Below are positions 1 to 10,243 of a DNA stretch of 64,000 nucleotides, piece by piece. Position 1 is the stretch's first letter; every line of letters begins with the position of its first letter. The translations under genes were made by a program, and so were the position numbers. Location: contig NZ_JAJQXW010000001.1 in NCBI RefSeq assembly GCF_021246445.1, positions 1,196,168-1,260,167 of the forward strand, in the 5' to 3' direction. The notes under the pieces are model-generated. The model ran no database searches. It was not told where the DNA came from and worked only from the letters and a program-made list of their open reading frames with translations. This DNA comes from Rhabdothermincola salaria (lineage in GTDB: Bacteria > Actinomycetota > Acidimicrobiia > Acidimicrobiales > Acidimicrobilacustridaceae).

Positions 1-777
1 CCGGTCGTCGACGAGGAAGACCCGGTCGGCGTCGCCATCGAAGGCCAGGCCCACGTCGGCCCCGGTGGCCCGCACCCGGGCCTGGAGGTCGACCAGGTTC
101 TCGGGCTGGATGGGGTCGGCCGGGTGGTTGGGGAAGGTGCCGTCGAGCTCGCCGTAGAGCATCTCGAGCTCGATGGGCAGCTTCTCGAACACGGCCGGCG
201 CGGTGAGCCCGCCCATGCCGTTGGCGGCGTCGGCGACGACCTTCAGCGGGGCCAGGGCGTCGGGATCGACGAAGGAGTGCACGTGCTCGACGAACGCCGC
301 CAGCGCGTCGTCGCGGCTCGACACGGAGCCGGGCGTGGCCACCGGTTCCAGCCCGCCGATGACATCGGCCTTGATCTGTTGGAGTCCGGTCTCCTCCCCC
401 ACCGGCTTGGCTCCGGCGAGGGCCAGCTTCACGCCGTTGTACTGGGCGGGGTTGTGCGAGGCGGTGAGCATGGCAGCCGGCGCGTCGTAGTGACCGGCGG
501 CCCAGAAGGCCAGGTCGGTGGACGCCAGACCGAGGTGGACCACGTCGACGCCCTGGGCCGTGGCCCCCCGGGCGAAGGCTTCGGCGAACTCCGGTCCCGA
601 CGGCCGCATGTCGTGGGCGACCAGCACGTGGCCGGCGCCGGTGGTGTCGGCGGCGAAGCGGGCGAACGCGGCGCCGATGCGCTCGACGAGGTCGGCGTCG
701 AGCTGATCGGGGACCGTGCCGCGGATGTCGTAGGCCTTGAAGATGCGGTCCAGCGCAGCGAGGTCGTGGGGGGCCAT
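1..777 (-). CDS. manB: Phosphomannomutase/phosphoglucomutase, partial (C-terminus beyond window)
   Basis: This enzyme interconverts mannose-6-phosphate and mannose-1-phosphate (possibly the glucose phosphates too) in the cytosol, supplying GDP-mannose synthesis. The 259 visible codons start MAPHDLAALDRIFKAYDIRG, the usual opening of the alpha-D-phosphohexomutase family. The phosphoserine loop TASHNP is present with the active-site Ser at about residue 107. The metal-binding DGDAD loop lies at the window edge in the string LAFDGDADRVFLVD, so domains 3 and 4 are cut off. The gene sits 11 nt downstream of a GT2 gene and is last in a four-gene minus-strand run. Substrate preference (mannose or glucose) cannot be read from the fragment; the mannose role is inferred from gmd and the guanylyltransferase nearby. 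Confidence 0.93.
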   Translation of the reverse strand, partial: MAPHDLAALDRIFKAYDIRGTVPDQLDADLVERIGAAFARFAADTTGAGHVLVAHDMRPSGPEFAEAFARGATAQGVDVVHLGLASTDLAFWAAGHYDAPAAMLTASHNPAQYNGVKLALAGAKPVGEETGLQQIKADVIGGLEPVATPGSVSSRDDALAAFVEHVHSFVDPDALAPLKVVADAANGMGGLTAPAVFEKLPIELEMLYGELDGTFPNHPADPIQPENLVDLQARVRATGADVGLAFDGDADRVFLVDDR

Positions 778-788
778 GGGCCGGAACC

Positions 789-1709
789 CTACTTGAGGAC
801 CGGCCCCACCCCGGCGGGGCCGGAACCGGCCAAGAGGTCGTCGGCAGTGAGGTCGTAGCGACCCTCCGTGGCCCATTGGCGCACGAGGAACAGGTCGCGC
901 ACGAGGCGCAGCGCGTCGCGCACCACGTGCACCGACGAGCGGCTCGAGTTGGCCACCGCGACGGGGACCTCGGCGAGGGACAAGTGGTAGCGCTCGATGA
1001 GGTGGAACAGCTCCACGTCGAAGGCGAAACCGTCGACGCGGGAGCGCGAGAAGATGAGTCGGGCGGCGTCGGAGCGGAACGCCTTCAACCCGCACTGCGT
1101 GTCGCGGTACTGCCCCAGCAGCACGGCCCGGGTGAGCAGGTTGATGGCCCGCCCGCCGATCTCGCGCAGGCGACGGGCGCGCACCAAGGTGGTGGTGTCG
1201 GTGTGGCGCCGGCTCCCGACCACGACGTCCCAGCCCTCCTCGACGAGAGCCACCAGACCGGGGATCTGGTCGGGCGAGTAGGCCAGGTCGGCGTCGGTGA
1301 ACACGACCGTGCGACCGCTGGCCGCCAGCACACCGGTGCGCACGGCGGCGCCCTTGCCCTGGTTGACGTCGTGGCGGACCACCACGTCGGCGCCGGCCCG
1401 TTCGGCCGCGCCCGACGTGTCGTCGTTCGAGCCGTCGTCGACCACCACGACCTCGAGGCCGCCGTAGGCCGCCACCACGTCGAGGGCCCGACGGACCTCG
1501 GCCACCGAGGCCCCGATGCGGGACTCCTCGTCGAAGGCGGGGATGACCACGCTCAGGCGACGGCTGCCGGGCGCGACCGGGCGGTCGCGCCGCCGCTCGA
1601 GGTCGGCCCGCACCGGCGACAGGCCCTGCTGCCAACGCCGGAGGGCCACGACCGTCAACGCGCTGCTCGCGGCGGCCACCGCGACGCTTCGCACCGCGGT
1701 CGAGCTCAC
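789..1709 (-). CDS. GT2 glycosyltransferase, dolichyl/polyprenyl-phosphate sugar synthase type
   Basis: The 306-residue protein likely transfers a sugar from a nucleotide donor to polyprenyl phosphate at the inner membrane face. A short hydrophobic N-terminus (residues 7-23) may anchor it. The GT-A fold follows: VVIPAFDEE at about 54-62, VVVDDGS at 89-94, and the metal-binding TDAD at 138-141. NQGKGAAVRTG and the QCGLKAF segment are typical of DPG/DPM-synthase-like GT2 enzymes. The GTG start overlaps the stop of the upstream membrane protein by GTGA, suggesting coupled translation. That protein looks like a GT-C enzyme, which would use the lipid-linked sugar made here. The sugar is unknown. 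Confidence 0.88.
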   Translation of the reverse strand: MSSTAVRSVAVAAASSALTVVALRRWQQGLSPVRADLERRRDRPVAPGSRRLSVVIPAFDEESRIGASVAEVRRALDVVAAYGGLEVVVVDDGSNDDTSGAAERAGADVVVRHDVNQGKGAAVRTGVLAASGRTVVFTDADLAYSPDQIPGLVALVEEGWDVVVGSRRHTDTTTLVRARRLREIGGRAINLLTRAVLLGQYRDTQCGLKAFRSDAARLIFSRSRVDGFAFDVELFHLIERYHLSLAEVPVAVANSSRSSVHVVRDALRLVRDLFLVRQWATEGRYDLTADDLLAGSGPAGVGPVLK

Positions 1710-4531
1710 GGACGGCTCCCGCCGTCGGGATCGGCGGCATCAGGATCGGCTGCAGGGGCCTCGGAAGCAGGGACCTCGGAAGCAGGGACCGGGTCGACGA
1801 CGGGGGCCGTGCCGTGGGCCGGGGAGACGTCGTCCGTCGGGGGCCCATCGGGACCTGGTGCGGACCCGGGCCCGTCGGGCGCCGGTCCCTCGACCGGCTC
1901 GGCCACGCCCGGGACCTCGGCCAGGATCACCGAGGCGGGATCGAAGGCGCCGGCGGGCACGCCGGCGTCCGGCGCGGGTGCCCGCCCGGCTGGCGCCTCC
2001 GCCGAGGCCTCGCCGCTCGCACCGGGCGAGGCGAGGTCACCGCCCAGCCCAGGAGGCGGGGGCGCCGGACCCGAATCGGGTCGGGGCCGCCAGGAGCGGG
2101 GCTCGGGGAACGAGAGCGGGCCGGCACGCCACAGCGCCACCAGGCCGACCAGGCCGAGGGCCGCCACCAGCCAGCCCAGCCAGTCGACGCCGGTCATGCC
2201 GTAGCGCAGCGTGACCTCGGTGTCGGTGGGCACCACGACCATGAGGTTGGGGCTGATGCGCCAAGGGCCGTCGGCCCCCTCGGCCTGCCAGTTGGGGAAG
2301 TACGACGTCTTGACCAGCACCGGCGTACCGGGCTGGCTGACCTGGAACGAGATGGTGTCGGTACCGGCCTCGTAGTCGGTGACCGCGACCGGCTCGGTGG
2401 GGATCCGTTCGGGCGTCTCCCCCGGTGCGATGCGCTGCCACTCGTCGGGGCCGTCGGCGGCGAGGAACACCGACCACTGGGTGGGGTCCTCGTACCAGGG
2501 GACCACGGCGTCGAGCCAGCCGTGCCCGGGGTCGACCCCGGTGAGGACCGCCGGCTGGTCGTCGAGGACGACCACCTGCTCGCTGTCGGCCACGGTGAAC
2601 ACCGCCCACGGCCCGCTGGTCGCCACCTCCGTGAGCGACGGGCTGGCCTGCGCCTTCTCGATCATGGGCTCGGAGATCGCCATGTAGTAGCGGATGCCCA
2701 GGAGCTGCATGTGCTGCACGCCGATGTCGAACTCGGTCTGGGTGGGCGCGCCCGGCGAGTAGGGCAGCTCGCGCTGGGCGTTGGACGGGGCTGACGACAG
2801 CTCGTCCTGCATCAAGAAGTGGTAGGGGGTGGTGGACGACGACTCGAAGAAGAGCCCCTCGGAGGACCCGATGCAGCCGTCGGTCCAGAAGGGCAGCAGC
2901 ATCAACGCCATCGGGGTGCCGTAGCGATCGTGGGCCGACTCGTGCTCCCACATGGCTCGACCGCAGCCCTCGGTCTCGCCGAGGTCGGCCATGGTGGAGA
3001 CGATGCCGTGGTACTCGGGGTAGGCCGGCTTGTTCTCGTAGCCGCTGAAGTTCCAGCGGGCCCACGAACCGAGGAAGCTGGAGTCGGTCGTGGACAGGAA
3101 CAACCACCGGTAGGAGCCGTCGGCCTGGACGCTGCCGCCGGGCAGCGAGCGCAGGGGCATGGCCAGGGCCACCAGCACGACCAGGCAGGTGGCCACGGCG
3201 GTCCCGGCCGTGATCGACCGAGGGGGCTTGGAGGGGTCGCGGGCCACCAGGGTGGCGATGGTGCGACCCAGTTCGGCGATGCCCACTGCCGCCAGCAGGT
3301 AGAGCATCAGGTAGTAGAAGGGCAGGAGTCGGGCGTTCCACAGGCGTCCCTGGGGCACCACCACGAAGGCGATGGCCACGCCGATGGAGGCGAGCACGAA
3401 GAAGGCACCCGTGCGGCGCTTCCACGCGATCGACATCACCAGGCCGAGGAAGGCCAGCACCAGCACCAGCTCGATGCGGGGGCTGTCGCTGAGACCGCCG
3501 TCGAGGTTCTCGCGCCGGAAGAGCAGGTCGACGAACTGGGTGCGCTTCTCCCAGCCCATGTCGTTCATGTAGGGCGACCGCAGGTAGAAGGGCAGCAGCC
3601 ACCACATGGTGAGCGCCGACCCCACCGCACCGGCGCCGAACAACCACCACACCCGGAGGGGCCAACCGGTCCGGCGGGCGAGGGCGATCACGAGCCACAC
3701 CAGCGAGGCGCCGATGGCGAAGAGGAACGGGATGAGGTGGGTCAACCCGGTGAGGGTCAACAGCACCGCGGCCAGGGCCCGGTGCTTGCCTGTCTCCATG
3801 CCCCGACCGACCACCCCGAGGAACAGCAGGGCGAAGCTGAGCGAGATGGAGAAGGCGAACTCCCCCGCCATGGTCGACGCGATGTTGCCGCCGAGGATGG
3901 AATAGGACCGGTCGAACAGGAACGCAGTGGCCCCGACGGCCAGGAGGGGCGGGCCCGGGAAGGGAAGGCGGGTCAGACGACCGAAGGCCCAGGCCGCCAT
4001 CGGGAGGGTCACCAGACCGCTGATGGCCACCAGCTTGAAGGCCACTCCGTAGGGGATCACGTAGCTCAACAGGGCGATGGCCAGGGACGGCAGGACCATG
4101 TAGAAGTGGTAGGCGGGCATGCCGGCGTACCAGTCCGGTGTCCAACCGGTGAGGCGGAACGACGGGAGCAGGTGGTCGCGCATGAACGCCGGCCCCCACA
4201 CGTGGGCCCCCATGTCGCCGCCGGCGGGGGTGGAGTCCGAGAAGATGTTCCCCGGGCCGAGCTGGCTGAACACGAAGGCCACGCAGCCGAGGACCACGGC
4301 GAGCGAGACCCATGCCTCGAGTGGCGAGGCGCCCAACGCGTCCAGAGCCCTGCCGGGGAGCGCCTTCAGGCGCTCCGATCGGCCCGGAGGGTCGATGGCC
4401 CGGGCGAGGCGGTCGACGGTCGGGTCGCCGGCCTCGGTGGGGTCATCGGAGATCACGACCCCGGGAGCAGCACCGTGGGCACCGCCCTGCGCGGGGGCGT
4501 CGGGGTCGACGTCGTGATCGCTCGTGGTCAT
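1706..4531 (-). CDS. Large polytopic membrane protein, GT-C-like (6-pyruvoyl-tetrahydropterin synthase-related domain family)
   Basis: This 941-residue integral membrane protein resembles the actinobacterial family annotated as PTPS-related membrane proteins, probably GT-C type. A cytosolic N-tail of about 75 residues precedes the first membrane segment (WVSLAVVLGCVAFVF). The first outer loop carries GGDMGAHVWGPAF with acidic residues, where GT-C enzymes place their catalytic Asp/Glu. About ten further hydrophobic helices follow, then an extracytoplasmic domain (roughly 480-770), a last helix (WLGWLVAALGLVGLVAL), and a Pro/Ala/Glu-rich tail of about 150 residues. The ATG start lies 58 nt after the CPBP protease gene; the stop overlaps the downstream GT2. 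A role in transferring lipid-linked sugars to a surface acceptor is inference. Confidence 0.8.
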   Translation of the reverse strand: MTTSDHDVDPDAPAQGGAHGAAPGVVISDDPTEAGDPTVDRLARAIDPPGRSERLKALPGRALDALGASPLEAWVSLAVVLGCVAFVFSQLGPGNIFSDSTPAGGDMGAHVWGPAFMRDHLLPSFRLTGWTPDWYAGMPAYHFYMVLPSLAIALLSYVIPYGVAFKLVAISGLVTLPMAAWAFGRLTRLPFPGPPLLAVGATAFLFDRSYSILGGNIASTMAGEFAFSISLSFALLFLGVVGRGMETGKHRALAAVLLTLTGLTHLIPFLFAIGASLVWLVIALARRTGWPLRVWWLFGAGAVGSALTMWWLLPFYLRSPYMNDMGWEKRTQFVDLLFRRENLDGGLSDSPRIELVLVLAFLGLVMSIAWKRRTGAFFVLASIGVAIAFVVVPQGRLWNARLLPFYYLMLYLLAAVGIAELGRTIATLVARDPSKPPRSITAGTAVATCLVVLVALAMPLRSLPGGSVQADGSYRWLFLSTTDSSFLGSWARWNFSGYENKPAYPEYHGIVSTMADLGETEGCGRAMWEHESAHDRYGTPMALMLLPFWTDGCIGSSEGLFFESSSTTPYHFLMQDELSSAPSNAQRELPYSPGAPTQTEFDIGVQHMQLLGIRYYMAISEPMIEKAQASPSLTEVATSGPWAVFTVADSEQVVVLDDQPAVLTGVDPGHGWLDAVVPWYEDPTQWSVFLAADGPDEWQRIAPGETPERIPTEPVAVTDYEAGTDTISFQVSQPGTPVLVKTSYFPNWQAEGADGPWRISPNLMVVVPTDTEVTLRYGMTGVDWLGWLVAALGLVGLVALWRAGPLSFPEPRSWRPRPDSGPAPPPPGLGGDLASPGASGEASAEAPAGRAPAPDAGVPAGAFDPASVILAEVPGVAEPVEGPAPDGPGSAPGPDGPPTDDVSPAHGTAPVVDPVPASEVPASEAPAADPDAADPDGGSRP

Positions 4532-4589
4532 GGTCGTCCCATCGTGGCACCGACCGGACCCGGCCGAGTGGCACGCCGAGCGCCCGGTC

Positions 4590-5672
4590 TCAGAACAGCG
4601 TGACGTTCCACAGCAACGAGACCGCGGCCACGACGTTGAAGCCGACGTGGGCCCACAGCGCCGGCCCGAGGCGACCCGACCTCACGGTCAGCACGCCGAG
4701 GATCACCCCGAAGACCAACAGGGCGGGGAACTGCAGGGGTTGGAGGTGGGTGGCGGCGAAGAAGGCGGCCGAGGCGAGGATGGCCCACCGGGCCCGGACC
4801 CGGCGCCGGAAGATGGGCAGCGCCATCCCCCGGAAGTAGATCTCCTCGGCCACCGGCGCGCCGATGCCGACGATGACGAACACCAAGACGATCGACAGCG
4901 GGTCGGTGGCCCGGTCGGTGAGGGCCCGGGCCTCGGCCGAGACGTCCTGGACCCCGATGATCTTGAACACCACCCAGTACAGCGCCGGCACCATGAGCAG
5001 CTGGCTGGCGATGCCGATGGCCAGACCGAGCGGGACGTCGGTGGCCTTCATGCGCAGCCCGAGGTCGGCGACGATGCCGCGTCCCTTCTTGGCCGCGAAC
5101 CACAACGGGCCGGCGATCAGCGCCCCCCACAGGGGCAGCTGGAGCAGGGTGCTCAACCAGAGCGGCACGGGCTGGCTGATGACCACGGCCTGACCGGTGG
5201 TGGCCTGGTTGACGGCCTGGCCGACCGCCCCGCCCAGGCCGGTGACGGCGCGCGGGTCGTACTCGCTGCCCGGGATGACCATGGCATAGGCGATGGTGGC
5301 CAGGAGCTGGGCCGCGAAGAACACGATGAGGATGGCCCCGGCGCCGTAGCGGCGGCCGTCGGCCGGACCCTCGGCGGCCCCGCCGTCGTCCGCTGAGGCG
5401 CTCACCACCTCGACGCGGTCGGCACCGACCGGCCGCGGGGGGAACAGGCGGGCCAGCAGGCCGGTCCGGGCCGGCGGCGCGGCCGCCTCGGACACCCGTC
5501 CCTTCGGACGTGACCCGCTCTCGCGAGCCGCCTTCTTCGAGTCCTCGGCTCCGGCCTTGCCGCCCTTGGCGGTGCTCTTGGAACCCGCCCGCGACGAGCC
5601 CCGGGAGCGGCCCTCGGCCAGGTCCTTCTTGGACGGCGTGACCCTCGAGGGTCGGTTGTCGGGTCGGGTCAC
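4590..5672 (-). CDS. CPBP-family intramembrane metalloprotease with long basic N-terminal tail
   Basis: This is a 360-residue member of the CPBP (CAAX protease / Abi) family of membrane-embedded glutamic proteases. The diagnostic residues are present: EE at about 276-277 followed by R281 (EEIYFRG), His309 in ATHL and His342 in WAHVGFN. Six to eight hydrophobic segments start near residue 112. The first 80 residues are unusual: Lys/Arg/Ser/Gly-rich, disordered and probably cytosolic. I chose the GTG at 5672 because a TAGCCT box ends 8 nt upstream and no ribosome-binding site is visible. The gene heads the minus-strand run toward phosphomannomutase and diverges from the DUF3499 gene with a 57-bp gap. 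The substrate is unknown. Confidence 0.87.
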   Translation of the reverse strand: MTRPDNRPSRVTPSKKDLAEGRSRGSSRAGSKSTAKGGKAGAEDSKKAARESGSRPKGRVSEAAAPPARTGLLARLFPPRPVGADRVEVVSASADDGGAAEGPADGRRYGAGAILIVFFAAQLLATIAYAMVIPGSEYDPRAVTGLGGAVGQAVNQATTGQAVVISQPVPLWLSTLLQLPLWGALIAGPLWFAAKKGRGIVADLGLRMKATDVPLGLAIGIASQLLMVPALYWVVFKIIGVQDVSAEARALTDRATDPLSIVLVFVIVGIGAPVAEEIYFRGMALPIFRRRVRARWAILASAAFFAATHLQPLQFPALLVFGVILGVLTVRSGRLGPALWAHVGFNVVAAVSLLWNVTLF

Positions 5673-5680
5673 GGGCGCCG

Positions 5681-5686
5681 AGGCTA
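5681..5686 (-). promoter_or_regulatory. -10 box TAGCCT of the CPBP gene (leaderless type)
   Basis: TAGCCT lies 8 nt before the GTG start, so transcription would begin at or next to the start codon. It is 30 bp from the divergent -10 box of the DUF3499 gene. Confidence 0.6.
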
Positions 5687-5716
5687 CCGGTCCGCCGTGG
5701 CCCCTCCTGCGCCCGC

Positions 5717-5722
5717 TACCGT
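5717..5722 (+). promoter_or_regulatory. -10 box TACCGT of the DUF3499 gene (leaderless type)
   Basis: TACCGT ends 7 nt before the ATG at 5730, and no Shine-Dalgarno sequence lies between. This fits a leaderless transcript and supports that start over the in-frame codon at 5697. Confidence 0.6.
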
Positions 5723-5729
5723 CGGCGTC

Positions 5730-5939
5730 ATGACCCGCTCTTGTGCGCGCCCGGGCTGCGGCGAGCCCGCCGAGGCCACGCTCGCCTACGAGTACGCCGC
5801 GTCCACGGTCTGGCTCGACGACCTGGCCCCCGAAGCCCACCCCTCCCTCTACGACGTGTGCCGCCGCCACGCCGACGCGCTCACCGTGCCCAACGGCTGG
5901 CAGCTCGTCGACCAACGAGAGCAGGCCATCGCCTCCTAG
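5730..5939 (+). CDS. DUF3499 family small protein
   Basis: This 69-residue protein belongs to DUF3499, a small conserved actinobacterial family. It shows the family pattern: CARPGC with paired cysteines near the N-terminus, a central beta-rich part (ATLAYEYAASTVWLDDLAP), a C..H pair (YDVCRRHADAL) and TVPNGWQLV near the end. The CxxxxC and CxxH arrangement could bind zinc, but that is inference. In mycobacteria and streptomycetes, as I recall, this family sits near phosphomannomutase, DUF5719 and F420 genes, which matches this neighbourhood. The start at 5730 is chosen on the -10 box spacing. Function unknown. Confidence 0.88.
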   Translation: MTRSCARPGCGEPAEATLAYEYAASTVWLDDLAPEAHPSLYDVCRRHADALTVPNGWQLVDQREQAIAS

Positions 5940-5957
5940 GACCCTGGGAGCGGGTCC
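5939..5957. terminator. Weak hairpin after the DUF3499 gene
   Basis: GGACCC pairs with GGGTCC around a 7-nt loop directly at the DUF3499 stop codon and before the ftsH promoter. There is no U-tract, so terminator activity is uncertain. Confidence 0.3.
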
Positions 5958-6020
5958 CACACGGCCCTCGCCGACGAATGGATGCCCCGCCCCGTGACGA
6001 GCATTTTCGGCAGCTCCATC

Positions 6021-6026
6021 TAGGCT
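6021..6026 (+). promoter_or_regulatory. -10 box TAGGCT of ftsH (leaderless type)
   Basis: TAGGCT is followed by six bases (TCGGAC) and then the ftsH ATG. No ribosome-binding site fits between them. Confidence 0.6.
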
Positions 6027-6032
6027 TCGGAC

Positions 6033-7991
<1,959 letters not shown>

Positions 7992-8070
7992 CCCCCGCCC
8001 GCTCCCGGACCCCGGCACCGCCGGCGTCCTCCTCGGCCCGGCCCGGGACGATCGGCGGGCCGCGGGTGGG

Positions 8071-8562
8071 TCAGGGGCTCTCGGGACGAGGGTTCTCGTC
8101 GGCTGCCGTCTCGTGGGCCTGGCACTCGCCAGGGGTGGAGCCGGGCGCACGGGCCTCGGCCACCGCGGCCCACAGGTCGGTGGCCGTCACCGGGCCGAGG
8201 AAGTGCCGCACCACCACACCGTCGGCGTCGGCGATCACCACGAGGGGCACGGCATCGATGCCGTAGCGCTCGTGCAGCTCGGCCTCGGCCCCGACCTCGA
8301 GCCCTTGGACCACGACCGGGCCTCCGGGTCCGGCGTCGAGGTGCCGGGCCTTGTCCCACACGCCGGCGCAGGTGTCGCACGTCGCCGAGGTGAACACCGC
8401 GACCAACCAGGGGGCGTCGGGCCGATCGAAGTCGCGGCGGTCGAGCTGGGCGGGAACCTGGAAGGCCGCACGGGTCGGGGGGTCGGCCTGGCGCCGCTGG
8501 AGCACGAGCGCGACCACCACGGCCACCACGACCACGATGGCGGCGATCACCAGCCGCTCCAC
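8071..8562 (-). CDS. Membrane-anchored thioredoxin-like protein
   Basis: The 163-residue protein has one N-terminal membrane helix (LVIAAIVVVVAVVVALVL, about 4-21) and a thioredoxin-fold domain facing the outside. The active-site-like motif is FTSATCDTCAG, a CxxC with Asp-Thr between the cysteines, followed by a cis-Pro region (GIDAVPLVVIADADG). It may be a thiol-disulfide oxidoreductase. I chose the GTG at 8562 (VERLVIAAI) because the longer reading frame overlaps the upstream gene. It starts 1 nt after the stop of the DUF5719 gene, so the two are probably co-translated. The redox partner is unknown. Confidence 0.8.
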   Translation of the reverse strand: MERLVIAAIVVVVAVVVALVLQRRQADPPTRAAFQVPAQLDRRDFDRPDAPWLVAVFTSATCDTCAGVWDKARHLDAGPGGPVVVQGLEVGAEAELHERYGIDAVPLVVIADADGVVVRHFLGPVTATDLWAAVAEARAPGSTPGECQAHETAADENPRPESP

Positions 8563-8563
8563 G

Positions 8564-10243
8564 TCAGCCGCCTTCGCCGGCGTCGGACGGCGGCTGGTCG
8601 GCCACGGACGTCGTCGACTCGTCGTCCCCCTCGGCCGGCGTGGCGTCGGCGTCGGTGTCGGTGCCGGGGGCCTCGCCATCGGTCGATGTGTCCGGGGCCT
8701 CGGTGACCGGAGGCTCGGTGACGGGAGGCTCGGTGACGAAGGCGTCCGGCCCGGCCAGGGAGGTCGGCATCGACTCGGTGCCCGCCACCGGCATGGCCAC
8801 GGCCGCCGATCGATCGTCGCCCACCACCGCGGCGGACGACACGACGACGGGCTCGTCGGCGGCGACCACCACCGACAGGCCGGCGAGCTCGAGAGCCGGG
8901 CCCTCGACGGGGATCACCACCCGCGATCCGGCCGGGACCACCACCTCGCCCATCCCGGGCACCTCCACGTCGCCTCCACCAGAGAGCGCCCGCAACGTGA
9001 CGGTCGCCTCGCCCACCGCCGAGGGGTTCACCACCACGATGGCGGCGCTGTCGGCGTCGGGCACGGCCGGCACCGGAGCGACCCACTCGGTGGCCACCAG
9101 CGGCGAGCCGACGGAGGCGACAAAGCCGGACGCGTCGGTCCCTTCGATCCCCCCCTCGAGCCGGCCGGCGACGATGGGCACGTCGTTGACGGACCGCACC
9201 AGCACCCAGCTCGCCACCCCTTCGGGGAAGAGCCGCTCCTCGGTGAAGACCTCGACCACGTCGTGGCGACCGCCGGGCACCGTCAGGGTGAAGGGCTCGA
9301 CGCTGCCGTTGGTGGCGGGGTCGTCGAGGAAGACCTGCACCTCGACCTCGGCCTCGTCCTCGGTCGGGTTCAGCACGCTGTAGGAGACGGTGCGGCCCTC
9401 GGCCGGCGGGCTGCCATCGGGGAAGATCCACGACGGCGACGGCGACGGGGCACCGAGGCTGGCGGTGAGGCCGACAGGGGCGTCGTCGGTGCCGTCGCTC
9501 ACCATGAGCTGCTCGGCGATGATCCGGCCGCTGCGGGCGGTCACGGTGATGGCCAGCTCGGCGCGGAGCGTGACGATCGCACCGACGTCGATCACGGTCA
9601 CCGCACTCCCCGGGACGAGGACGGCCTGGAAGCTCGGCGAGGCGCGGGTGCCTTCCTCGGTCTCCACCGAGATGTCGACGGACGCCTCCCCGGGGAAGGG
9701 GTTGAACAGGGCGAGGAGCGTGGTCGTGCCGGCCCGTGACGTGCCGGCCGGGAAGTACCACGACGGCGAGGGGTTCGATGCGCAGGGGCTCACCGAGCTC
9801 CCACCGGGACCGACCAGTTCGTGGTCGACGGCCACCGATCCGGCGTCGAGCTCGACGACCGCCCCGGCCCAGGGCGCCACGAGCACCTCGGACAGCACCA
9901 CCTCGGAGCGGTCCTGGGCACCGACCTCGACGTCGACCATCACCGGATCGCCATCGTCGGGATAGGCGGTGAGACGCCCCTCGACCGGCTGGTCCGAGAC
10001 GTTGGTGAGGACCACCGTGTGCTCGGCCGCTCCCGCGCCCTCGCCCTCGGTGATTCCGGTGGCCGACCCGGCCGCGCAGTACCAGGTGGAGCCTTGGGCG
10101 TCGTCGGCGGCGACCACGGGAGCGAGCTGGTCGACCCTGACCCCGGACCTCCCGCGGCCATCGTCTCGATCGACCACCACCGCCGCCACGAGGAGCGCGA
10201 CGAGCACGACGAGCATGGGCACGCGCCACGCGGAACGGCTCAT
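8564..10243 (-). CDS. DUF5719 family secreted/membrane-anchored protein
   Basis: The 559-residue protein has an N-terminal signal anchor (VPMLVVLVALLVAAVVV, about 9-25) and a long extracytoplasmic region built of repeated beta-sandwich-like stretches. Recurrent strings such as SPSWYFPAGTS, NPFPGEASV, SPSWIFPDGSP and NPTEDEAEV match the DUF5719 pattern. The tail is low complexity (three VTEPP-like repeats, then Asp/Thr/Glu-rich) and could span the wall. The ATG at 10243 overlaps the stop of the GT2 fusion gene by ATGA. In other actinobacteria DUF5719 genes also pair with such large GT2 genes, so a shared role in surface polymer synthesis is likely. Biochemical function unknown. Confidence 0.85.
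   Translation of the reverse strand: MSRSAWRVPMLVVLVALLVAAVVVDRDDGRGRSGVRVDQLAPVVAADDAQGSTWYCAAGSATGITEGEGAGAAEHTVVLTNVSDQPVEGRLTAYPDDGDPVMVDVEVGAQDRSEVVLSEVLVAPWAGAVVELDAGSVAVDHELVGPGGSSVSPCASNPSPSWYFPAGTSRAGTTTLLALFNPFPGEASVDISVETEEGTRASPSFQAVLVPGSAVTVIDVGAIVTLRAELAITVTARSGRIIAEQLMVSDGTDDAPVGLTASLGAPSPSPSWIFPDGSPPAEGRTVSYSVLNPTEDEAEVEVQVFLDDPATNGSVEPFTLTVPGGRHDVVEVFTEERLFPEGVASWVLVRSVNDVPIVAGRLEGGIEGTDASGFVASVGSPLVATEWVAPVPAVPDADSAAIVVVNPSAVGEATVTLRALSGGGDVEVPGMGEVVVPAGSRVVIPVEGPALELAGLSVVVAADEPVVVSSAAVVGDDRSAAVAMPVAGTESMPTSLAGPDAFVTEPPVTEPPVTEAPDTSTDGEAPGTDTDADATPAEGDDESTTSVADQPPSDAGEGG

Noticed and set aside
1755-1800. 15-bp tandem duplication (CCTCGGAAGCAGGGA)
   Set aside because: It lies within the Ala/Pro/Ser-rich C-terminal tail of the large membrane protein; ordinary low-complexity coding sequence.
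8690-8745. Short direct repeats that could suggest a CRISPR or minisatellite
   Set aside because: The repeats encode a VTEPP-like tail of the DUF5719 protein, in frame and only three units long.
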